From: Aphrocallistes beatrix
Taxonomy: Eukaryota; Porifera; Hexactinellida; Sceptrulophora; Aphrocallistidae
DNA: 64,000 bases
NCBI GenBank assembly: GCA_963281255.1
Contig: OY725506.1
Span: 1,717,001-1,781,000 of the forward strand
Direction: 5' to 3'
Position numbers and translations under genes: made by a program. Under the pieces are notes generated by a model that did no database searches, was not told the DNA's origin, and was given only the letters and a program-made list of their open reading frames with translations. Within the stretch, counting starts at the first letter, position 1. Every line of letters starts with the position of its first letter. This document shows positions 13,601-25,600 of this stretch, piece by piece.

Positions 13601-16600
13601 TGTCATTGATTACTAACTTGAATGTTGGTACATCTGACGCCAATACATTCTTAGGCATTGAGAGTAACGCCTTTGCTGACATGAACAACCAAGCGAATAC
13701 TGCTCAGAGCAAGCAAGCTTCACAAGTATTACAAGACAGCACCGCAGCTAGCTTGATTGCATTTGATTTGGATTTAAATTCAGATATGCTCACTCTCTCC
13801 TTCGATGATGTGGTTAATCCTTCTTCTCTCGACCTCACAAGTTTTACTATACAAGATGCATTGCTTGCTACTGAAGCACATACTTTCCAAGTCAACCCAA
13901 CAGTTTCTTCTTCTCCCGGCTTAGTTATCACTGTTCAAATCTCCAACACAGACGTCCTGAGACTGAAGAGCAACACCAATCTTGCCACATCTTCACTCGA
14001 TACCTTTTTATCGTTCAGAGTAGGTGGGATAAGCGATGTTGCTGCCAGGAATGTCATCCCAATACCTGATGGAAGTGCTATTCCTGTCACTTCCTATATA
14101 AATGATACCATCAATCCTGAACTAGATGCATTTTATTTTGATTTGAATAGTGGTGAACTCTTTTTGCGATTCAATGAACCAATTTCAACCTCCTATTTTG
14201 ATCTGTCCGCTTTTACTCTTCAGAATTCTGCCTTGAATCCAACCCAATCGATTTCATTAACTGTCACTCCTCCAATAGTGAACTCTGACCTGACCTTATT
14301 TACTGTTACTCTATCTGCTACAGATCTCTACAATATTAAAACCAATGACTCCCTTGCTATTGATAATTCTACAGCATTTTTAAGATGGAATGCGTTTGGA
14401 GTACGCGATACATCTGGGAACCCAATTCTCAGCGTCTCTACTGGTATTCAAGTGCTCAATTTAATTCCTGATACTACTAAACCAAATTTAGTATCCTTTC
14501 CTAGTTTTGATCTTAACCAAGGCTTGGTTACGCTCCAATTTGACGAACCAGTGTCGCTTCCTCCTAGCTTCTCCGCTTTCACTTTGCAGAATGATTTTCT
14601 GACTGACAGATCTGACTCGCAACTATCTTACACCCTGACCGACGGCATCTGTACAGCACCAATTGGTTGTGTAACTTCAAGTATAATTACATTCGGGTTG
14701 ACTGCTCAGGATATAAATGAAATCAAACTTCGTACTGGTGTATGCAGTCTTTCAACTAATTGTGTGCCAGCTTTTACTGACTATTTCTTATCTGATGTTG
14801 CGAAAATTCCCAATAATATAACCGAGGTACCAAACGCACGAATGCTAATAACAGAGAGACTCCTGGGTAATTTTGTGCAGGACACGACAGACCCTAGACT
14901 ACTGAGTTATCAATTAGATCTTAATCAGGACACACTCATCTTAACGTTCAATGAGCCTGTCGATGTCACATCACTGAACGCTTCTGCTCTACACCTTCAA
15001 ACCTCTTCAAATGGTGGCCAGCAAGTTGTCATAGCTAGTGCTGCTTCTTCTGACATGCGCTCTCTGATTGTAACTCTAGATATAAGTGGAGATTCGGACT
15101 CGATTAAGTCCTCTCCTATTGCCACCAACCCTAACACTACTTATTTAGTAGTTGACCGTACTGCTATCACAGATGTAGCTGCTAATAGTCCTAATTTCAT
15201 CACCATCATTCCCGCATCAAACGCTCTTCCTGCTGAAATGGTCATACTTGATGGTACAGCTCCCGCCTTATCTTCTTTCATTCTCGACTTGAATTCCAAT
15301 CAACTCATTGTGTCTTTCACTGAATTTATTGATAGTTCATCTCTAATAATATCTAATTTTATATTGTCAAACTCTTCGACTTTGACTCTCTTTAACATCT
15401 CCATTGCTGGTGGATTAACAGACAACGCACTTTCTCCTCTACCACCTGCTACCCGTGTCGTGTATGTAAATCTATCAGAACAGCCCTTGACTGCTATTAA
15501 AACGAATATGAACTTTGGAACAAGTAATGCCAACACTTTTCTTACTGTACAAGCGAATTCTTTCCAAGATATTAGTAGCAATCTGAATTTAGTAGGTAGT
15601 ACTATTCCGAGTTCTCAAGTTATACCTGATACAACCCCTGCTAGCTTATCATCATACACAATAAACCTTGAAGAGGAAGTTCTCATTCTCACATTTGATG
15701 ATGTTATTGATCCTTCAAGCATTCAACCACAGTTCTTAAACATTCAAGATGCGCCATCAGCTACCATACAGATTCCTCTCACTAGTGGTGTCCTGATGTT
15801 TTACACTGGTCTCTCTGTTTCTCTTCAGTTCGCATATACTGACATAGTTTTACTAAAGAGTAATTTAGGGATTGCTACTTCAAAAAACAACACTTATCTA
15901 ACAATGCGTGCAGATGCTTTCAATGATGTTTCTGGGTTTGATGTTCAGGCCATTACTGATGGCAATGGGCTGCAGGTATTAATCTACATTAAAGACAGCA
16001 CACCTCCGTTATTGGAGAGTTTTGGATTAGATATGAATCTTGGTAAAATTTCACTTAGTTTTAACGAACCAGTGAAAGAGAATACTCTCAATCTATCCCT
16101 ATTTACAATACAAGCACATAGACAGAGCCCCATTCAGTTTGTAGAACTCTCTGGTCAATTGGGAGTCAGTTCTAATGCCAATCTCACCTCAGTAACTGTA
16201 GATCTTTTGACTAGCGACCTAAACTCAATAAAAGCGAATGAATTGTTGGCAACTTCGTCCTCAAATAGTTTTGTTACCCACAGAGCTCTAGGTATCTCGG
16301 ACACTTCAGACAATCCAATCGATTCCATCCGTGACGGAATCCCTGCTGTAGACTATATCTTCGATAATACTGACCCTACTCTTCTGAACTTCACTCTTGA
16401 TCTTGACTTAGGCGCACTAGTCCTGACATTTGATGAAACAGTTCGAGGGATATCATTAGCAGAAACTAACATCGTTTTGAGGAACTCGTCAGGTGTCGGA
16501 TCATCACTTGTGTTAGCTGACGTGTTTAATTCCCCTACAGAAATTGCTGCCGTTATCACTGCACCGCTTGATCCAAATAATGTAAACGAGTTGAAGTTGA

Positions 16601-19600
16601 TTAGAGACTTGGGAACCTCTACAAACAATACATATATTGTTGCTAACAGAGGATTTATTGATGATATGCGGGACAGGCCTGCAAACGCAGTTTCGATCCC
16701 TATTCGTGCTCAAGAAATAATAGCAGACTCAGTACCTCCAAACCTGCTACTATATAACATAAATCTAACCGACAGTTCTATCACTTTCTCATTTAACGAA
16801 CCTGTGTTAGTGTCATCACTAAATCTCAGCCGTTTCTCCCTTCACAGCAATAGAGACTCTACTTTACTGGGGACTATCTCTCAGCCTTTTTCTGTTTCTA
16901 AAGTTATATCCACGGACTCAGATGTTGTGAAGGTTACCTTTACTGAGACGAATCTATTTGCTATTAGAGACAACCCTAACATCGCTAGCTTTAGGAATAA
17001 CACATTTTTGACCTTTGATATTTCTGCATTCACTGACATATATGGCAATGGAAATGAGGCCCGTGCTAATAACGACGCATTACAAGTTAACATTTTAACT
17101 GATGATTTCTCTGGACCGCTTTTACGTACTTGGACTATTGACATTGACAACGGACAAATTATTTTGAAATTTAATGAAAGCATTGCCCCGCAGACTTTGA
17201 GAGCTCAATTTATTACGATAATTAATAATCCGAATGGGGATATCTCCTATCAATTGAGCGGCGGTTCGACTTCTCAAATTACAGAATCTTCTGAGTTAAC
17301 TTTTAATCTTAGTTTAGTTGATTTGAATATCTTAAAGGCTAACACTTTACTTGCTACAGATAGAGGGAACTCTTACATCATTTTGGATCCAAATGCATTA
17401 ATTGATATTAACAACAATCCTATTACAGCTATCTCAAATGACTCTGCTATTCAGGCTGAAAATCATTTTCCAGATTCTACTAATCCAAATTTGATAGGAT
17501 TTGAACTCCAGATGGAAGGTGGAACAGTTCCATTATTGCTTGTTCTGACCTTTTCAGAAGCTGTAATCAGCTCTACAATCAATCCAGTAAACCAGTTGAC
17601 TCTTTACGACACAATTGATAACTCTGGTGTCAATTATACTATTCAATTAGGCCAGATAATATCTCCCAATTCAGACATCATAGTCATTAGCATATCCAGC
17701 CAAGACCTTTTGAACATTCAAGGCCTTTATCCACTCGGATCAAATGTGAATACCACCTTCTTATCAGCTCCTGATAGTTTGGCAAATGATAGTGTGAATC
17801 TAGGATCTGCAGCGATTGATGTTTCTTCCCTCCTTCAAGCCAGTAGAATTACTGCTGATTTGATCCCTCCCACCCTTAACTCATTTACTCTCGATTTAAA
17901 TTCGAACACATTGGTTTTAACATATAATGAACTGATCAATTCATCTACATTCGATATATCTACTGTGACTATTCAGAACCGTCCTACAAATCCTACATTT
18001 TCTTTGGCACTTTCTAGTGGTAGCATTTCTACAAATCTCCCAACACAAGTGACAATCTCTTTATCAGCAGATGTCATTGCGCTCCTAACTAATAATAGTG
18101 AGTTTGCTGTTTCCAATCTTACAACCTTTTTAAGAATAAATCCCGCCTCTATTCAAGACATAGCAACCAATAAGGCATTCGGTTCGGTTAACAATACTGG
18201 CTTTCCTGGATTACTTATAGAGGACAGGACTTTCAGCAGGCTTATTAATTTTACACTTGATCTCGATGCTAACAATTTGATCTTAACCTTTAATGAAGTT
18301 ATGAATTCCTCTACGTTTAATCCATATTTTAACATCCAAATCCAGAGTGGGCCTTCAGATCTCGACCGTTCCGTTGTATTTGAACATCTCGATTCCGCAC
18401 CGACCTCTTCTCCTGATGGTTTTGTTATCTCGTTTTATCTCAACCCTTCTGACGTACTGAATTTAAAAAGTTCTACTAATATTGCTCAGTCTCGGGAGAC
18501 CACCTTTCTCTCTATCTCTCCGGACACAATCCAGGACAACAATGGCAATCCTGTGCAACCTATCCATGATAATGATGCTCTTGCGGTCCAAGTGTTTATC
18601 CAGGATAGCTCCCCCCCGGTCATCACTTCAGCTGAGTTGGACATGGATTCAGGAGTTCTCTTCATCTCTTTTGACGATCCTGTAGATCGGACTAATTTGA
18701 TTTCTTCTATCATTCTTCTCTCAAACGATAGCACTGTTACGAACTCGTACAATCTAACTGTATCTACTCTTCTCTCTCCCACTCAAACTCAGAATGATTT
18801 TTATGTCCGTATTCAAATTGGGGAGGCTGACTTAGATCAACTGAAGATTCGTAGCATATGTACTAGCAACGTATCCTGTTTCTACCAGATATCCCGAGGC
18901 TTTGTTTCTGATTTTAATCAACTTTTAAGCGAGCCTTCTGGACCCCCTCGAGCCTTTAATATTTATCTTTTTGACGTCACATGCCCCAATATTGTTGAAT
19001 TCTCACTATTAGATCTCGATAATGGTTTTATTTCGCTCAGTTTCAATGAACCGATTATTCCTAATTCCCTTTCTCCTTCGCGATTATACCTCCAATCGCC
19101 ACTTAGAGAATTCCTACTGTTCAACTTCGTTCAGCTGGCGATTGATAGTCGTAATTACTCCGCTTCAAGAAATCTCAATTTTATGATCAATAGAGCCACA
19201 CTATCCCTTATTTATTTGGATGCCCTTCTCTGTACTGACGAGTCCAATTGTTTCATTATTGCTATCAAAGGTGCTATTAAGGATAGTTCAAATAACGAGA
19301 ATTGTCAGACACCTGTGGATATATACAAGGAACTTGGCTTGATGCTTAAATTTCTCTCGCCTGATCTTACCCGCCCCAATTTAACTAGCGTTTGTTTTGA
19401 TCTGAACAATTGCACTCTCAATCTTACATTTGATGAACCTGTTTCCTCTTCCTCCATTGACCTGACACAATTGACCATTCACTCAGACACAACCGGATCT
19501 GGATCATTTTACACACTGACTGGAGGAGTAGTTTCTTCTGATAATTCGGATTCTATTTTTGTTTATTTGACCGAAACGGACAAGAATCGCATCAAATTGA

Positions 19601-22600
19601 TGCTTGATCTCGCAACTAACGGGTCAAATACATTCTTTGCTATCACGAGCCATTTTGCTACTGATCTAGCTTTTAATATCACGACTAATTCAGACGCCAA
19701 TGCTGTGTATCCGATTGAAACTCCAAATCTTTTGAATGGTTCCAAGCTTATCCCTGATACGACACCGCCTATTCTTGAATCTTTCACTCCAGATTTCAAT
19801 TTAGATGAAATACGTTTAACTTTTTCAGAACCGATCAGTAATGGAACTTTTAATTTGTTTGGATTTACTTTTTCGCTCTGCTCGCGTCCAAACATTCCTG
19901 ATTACAACTTAACAGACAGCATAGTTTATACTCGTGATCAGCTGATATTTGTGATTGAACTTTCTGATTCAGATGTAACTGAACTGAAGTTGTTAGGATT
20001 TGCTCAATACCAAGCTTGCCTCTCCTCCATTAGAGGGTCAGTGTATGATATATCTGGAAATCCTTCAGACCCTATTAGCAACTTGATTGCTACTGCTCTA
20101 AGTTTAGACACAACAAGGCCTTCTCTATCTAGCTTCAGTCTAGACATGCAATCTGGTTTGCTCAACCTTACATTCGATGATACAATGAACGTATCGACTT
20201 TCAGACCTACCTCGTTTATTATTCAAGATAATTCATACTCACAACCTGAGAATCAATACCAACTTACTGACTCTACTTTCCTTGTTAGTTCAATGGACGC
20301 TTACACTATTCAAGTGAATCTCTCTGACCAAGATATTCTCGGAATTCGCCTAATTTCTGGTTTAGCTGAGTCTGTTTCGAATTCCTATCTCACTATGCAA
20401 GCGTCTGCTCTAGATGATTTAGAGGGTATTGATGTTTTAGCTATCACTAATGGCAAGGCTCTTCGAGTTAATTCATTTACTCCTGATAATGATCCTCCGA
20501 ATCTGGTTCAATTTGACTTCTCACTTGATGTTGGAAGAGTGATTCTCTCCTTTTCAGATACTGTAAACGTTTCCACTTTATTGCTATCCTTCATAACTAT
20601 ACAGGATTCTCAGACCGCTACGCGTTCTCTTACATTGGCTGGTGGAACATTTAGTTTAACACAAGATGGAAAGACAGTTACAATCTCTCTTTTAGAATCT
20701 GATCATAACAAGCTTTTATTTGACCCCATTTTAGCCTCTAATAGAAATAATACTTATATAACGATACAATCTAACGCCATCTTCGATCTAGCTGAAAATC
20801 CATTCTCTCCACCTATTTCAGATGGAAATGCTGTACAGGTTACGATATTCAAAAATGATTCTCTTCCAATTGAAGTAATTAGCTTTTCTCTTGACATTAA
20901 CTCTGGTATATTAATACTCACATTCTCTGAAACAATAAATAATTCAACCTTCAATTCAGACTCGCTCTCCATTCAAGGAAGTGCAAATAGTAGTGGCTTG
21001 GAGTATTTCAATCTAACGAATAATAGCACTTTTATACCTCTTGATCTGACCTCCATTAGGGTTGATATAGGAACGAGTGATATTGAAAGCATTAAGTCAC
21101 TACGGTCTGTAGCTAAAACCTCATCTGGCACTTTCATTTCTGTTGATTCTTCTTTAATTGAAGATACTAGTGGTAATCCTACGAAATCAATTCTGCGTAG
21201 CAGCGGCCTTCCAGTTAGTGGCTTCATATCTGATTCAGTGAACCCAATTCTAAATTCTTACAAATTAGACCTTAATATTGGTCAGTTAGTACTAACATTT
21301 TCAGAAACTATTGATCCTCGAACACTAAATATTAATGAACTCAAGATTCAAAACTTAGCTGCTTCTAGTCAGAACGAACCTGTAGGTGGTTCCTTTTTAG
21401 AAAATACAACAATCGAATTGAGTATATCACTTTCTACCAGCTTTTTGGATGTATTGAGACTAGATACTAATTTGGCAACTTCCAAATCCAACACGTTTCT
21501 TATTTTTACTGAAGGGACCGTCAAAGACACTTCAGGTAATGATATCCCGCAGATTATCAATGGCAATGGAAGAATAGTCGATATATTCATTTCGGACTCT
21601 CAGGTCCCCGAACTATTATCCTATACTTTAGATGTTGACTCAGGTGTTCTTGTTCTCTCTTTTTCAGAAGCAATAAACACTGCAACCCTGAATCCATCTA
21701 GAATAAACTTGCACGATACTTTTAGCTTAATGAGTATCAATCAAAATTATTCTCTTCAATCTTCATATAATCTTGCTCCTTCCCCAATCCTTGAACTGAA
21801 TCTCACAAAAACGGACCTTTTTAACCTCAAATTAATTGAAGGGCTTGCTACAGATATAGTAAACACGTATCTCAGCTTGGGTTTAGATGCCTTAAAAGAC
21901 TTTGCAAATAACGCTGCTGTAAATTCCACCTCAGGAATTCAACCATCTTCTTTTACTCCAGACATTACTCGCCCTCTTCTAGACTCATTTCTACTTGACC
22001 TTGGGAGGAGCCAGCTTAATCTCACCTTTGATGAACCAGTTCTTGCCTCTACTCTTAACGTTCCGTTCTTAACCCTTCAAGATTCAGCATCATCATTGAA
22101 TCCATATACACTAACCACTACCAGCAGACTATCATCAATCAGTAACGGCGTTGTGCAAGCTATCGATTTGAGTAACGGTGATCTAAATGCAATCAAAGGA
22201 CGTGGTATTGGCACTACAGAAACGAATACCATGCTTTCTTTTGCAAAGAATATGGTAGAAGACATGGTTGGTAATGGTATTCTTGCATTATCTAGCGCAA
22301 ATCCATTAATGGCATCCCAGGTTATACCAGATGTGGTTGGTCCTTTCATTACGAGGTTTGAACTTGATCTAAATGATGGAAGGATACTAGTAACATTCAG
22401 TGAATCTGTGAATTTAACTTCATTTGATCTTTCTGAAGTCTCAATTTTGAGTAATAGTGCAGCCAACCCATTGGAACGTGTCGACTTTAATTTCCAAGTT
22501 CTTGTCGTTGAAGACTCTATCCTATCTTTAATTGCTACTATAACAAACAATGATCTTAACAATTTGAAGATAAGAGCATTAGCCAGCTCTATTTCTGATA

Positions 22601-25600
22601 CTTTTGTCACTTATACTCCAAATGCATTTACGGATAGACTGGGTAACACAGCTACAGTAATTTCTCCTCTGATGGCTGCTCAAGTAATTACTGATAATAA
22701 TCCGCCCTCTCTGATTAATTTTGATCTCGACCTCAACATGGGTACGATTACATTCCATTTCGACGAAGCTGTTAATTCTAGTACAATCCAGATGAGTGAA
22801 TTTGCTCTCCAAGATTTGACAACGATTCCGAACTTCATAGTCAGACGACTTGATGGTATCCCACCCAATTCTGCATCTTCTTCTGTCACTGTGTCGTTTT
22901 CCTTTGGTGTACTGAATGAAATTAAGATACAGTCTCTCTGTACTTCTGCTCAAAACTGCTTTATTGTTTTCTCTAACCAGGCGGTTTATGACCTTGCAAA
23001 CAATCAAATTAATGCTCAGGGCAGTGGTCTGAATATTAGTATATTTACACCTGATACAACTTCTCCTATCCTGACACAGTTTAACTTATTCGACTTGGAT
23101 AGTGGCCTTATCTCGCTATCTTTCAATGAAGCAGTTGATGTTTCCTCACTGAACTTGACTGGACTTCAGCTACACAGTTGGTTCCAGCCAATAACTTCCT
23201 TTACTCAATTCAACATAACCTCTGGCTTTTCTGATAGCATAGATGGCCCTGTTATTAACATTACATTATCAAATGAAGACTTGACAATAATTAAAATGAA
23301 TTCATTACTCTGTAATATACAGACTGCTTGTTGGTCTCGAGTTAGTAGTAATTTTATTCAGGATACCAATGGGCAGCCAATTCAACAATTACTGACTAGT
23401 AGTACTTTCATGATGAACGAGTATGTACAAATTCTTCTTCCAGATGTAACATCTCCTCTTATCGATTCTTTTAACTTAAGCTTAGACTCTGGACTTCTTT
23501 TGTTATCTTTCAATGAACCAATCAACCCTCAAACTCTGTTAAGAGAAGCCCTTACCTTCCAATCCGATGTGACGTCATCTATCAGCTACACTCTTACTGG
23601 TGGGACAATCATTGAAAATGCATATACTACATTGCTCCAATTCATGATTAGTGCAAGTGACCTAATCAGTATCAGGGCTACAGAAAACCTTGCCTCAGAT
23701 CGTGACACCACTTATATAACATACACTCAGGAATTTATTGATGATACATTCCAAGTTGATCCTAATTCAGTCAATGGAAATCCAATTCAAGCTCGGCCAA
23801 ACGGTCAGGGACTCCAGGTTTCCTTCTATGATTCTGATAAAACCAATCCGGTTTTATTAGACTTTTTTCAATTTGACCTCAATACAGGCACACTCCTGCT
23901 TTCATTTAATGAACCTGTGAACATCTCTAGCTTCAACCCTTCAAAACTATCGCTACAATCTGGTGAATTTTCAGGTGATAATCACACTCTACTATCTACC
24001 GTAGTGACTTATTCTTCCTTATCAAATCAGAAGCTCGTGATTTCTATTAAGTTTGGTGCAGATGATGAAAGAGAAATAAAGCTACTACCTAATCTAGCCA
24101 CTGCTGGAAGTAACACATTTCTATTTGGTTTAGATGGTTTCATTAATGATGTGTCTGGAAATCCAGTTCTACCAATTAGATCTACAAATGCATCAGCAGT
24201 TAGTCAATTTATATCTGATACAACACCTCCAAGGCTTACAGATTTTGATTTTGACTTAAATGTGGGTTTGCTTTTGCTTATCTTTGATGATATAATGGAT
24301 GTAGCTAGCTTCAACCCTACTCGGATCACTATTCAGGCGAATATGAGTACGACTAATGCTTACTCTTTAACGGGCGGGACACCTAGCACCGAAAATGGTT
24401 TCGTAGTGAACTTAACTTTGTCCAACCTGGATTTGAATAGCATCAAGGCTACTAGAAACCTGGCCGAAGACCCTGTGACTACTTACCTCACGATGACTTC
24501 TGATACCATCACTGATGTAAGTGCTGTGGAGGTTATATCCATTTCCAGCGCCAACGGAAAGCAGGTCAGAACCTTCGAAAGAGATCTGGAGCCTCCTAAG
24601 CTGGAACGATTTACTTTTAGCTTTCAGACATCTATCCTAGCTCTTTCATTTAGTGAAACCGTAGATCCGCTTCTATTTAATCCTCAATTTATCACTCTCC
24701 AGAATGTGAGTAATACAACTGGTCTTAATGCCTCTACCTTTACTCTGTCTACGAATTCTGTGCCTGATTCAGTGACACCTACCGACGTCTTATCTGTCAG
24801 ATTAACTGAAGATGACATAAATCTTTTGAAATCTCTACTCAACCTTGGGACAAGTATCAATAATACTTTCATTTCTATAACTGCTGATGCGATTCAAGAT
24901 ATGAGCTCCCTTCAGGTTGTTCCTATTCTTACCACTAATGCTTTAAGAGCTTCCAGCCTAATCTCTGATTCCACTCCTCCGGAGCTACTCGAATTCACGC
25001 TTAATCTAAATGCTGATACGCTCATTCTCACATTTTCAGAAACAATTTCAGTGTCATCACTCGATTTAACCAAATTTACGCTGAGGAGTGATCGCACCAC
25101 TTTCGCAAGTGAATATACTCTCACGGATGGTACAAAACCAATTTTGGATGCACCAATTACTGTCATTCAATTGAGCTTTGTTGACTCGAATGCCATTAAA
25201 GGTGATCGTACATTAGCTGTTGGCATGTTATCCACCTTTCTCCAAATTTCCATTGATGCTTTCAATGACACGGCGACTAATCCCGGCACTCCAGTTGGAC
25301 TTAGTCAGGCTATCCAAGGGACTTTCATTCCCGATTCAACCAGTCCAATAATTGAGAGTTATGTTTTAAACCTTAGCTTTAATCAACTCATTCTTACTTA
25401 TTCAGAGACTGTAGACCCTCTTACATTTAATCCAATCCTGATAACTTTCCAGAGCTCTCGAGCTAACTCGATTTCATCTCTGAATCTTACAGGGGGGGTG
25501 CTAACCTCATTAAATCCTTCCCACATTCTCACTCTTAACCTCGCACCAACTGATGTGGTCGCCCTCCAGACAGATACTAACATTGCAACAGCATTGGGCA

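Larger units (their letters stand above)
14878..19359 (+). repeat. Zone 2 half-block A0 (12 domains), junction with zone 1
   Basis: Domains start near 14878, 15247, 15625, 15991, 16360, 16723, 17098, 17470, 17854, 18220, 18601 and 18970. Domains 1-3 still resemble zone 1 positions 1-3: the third (15625) has linker 'PDTTPASL', 'LTFDDVIDPSS' and 'VQAITDGNGLQV'. The eighth (17470) has the long hairpin seen only in 12-domain halves, and the last two carry cysteine pairs. Length (4482 bases) and markers therefore fit zone 2, so the change of pattern lies at about 14878. Confidence 0.8.
19360..23439 (+). repeat. Zone 2 half-block B1 (11 domains)
   Basis: Domains start near 19360, 19753, 20104, 20482, 20854, 21229, 21592, 21958, 22327, 22690 and 23050. 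The first domain has an atypical pair in its opening strands ('VCFDLNNC', 19393 and 19411). The second has cysteines at 19879 and 20017, a pair conserved 92 and 115 domains later. The third is the DVLAIT marker domain; the last two are the cysteine tandem pair. Confidence 0.85.

Noticed and set aside
22077..22610. Minus-strand open frame of 177 codons, the longest of many antisense frames
   Set aside because: It lies wholly over the plus-strand domains, has no recognisable product, and like nearly all antisense frames here it sits in the same register relative to the plus frame, as expected from the codon pattern of the real gene.
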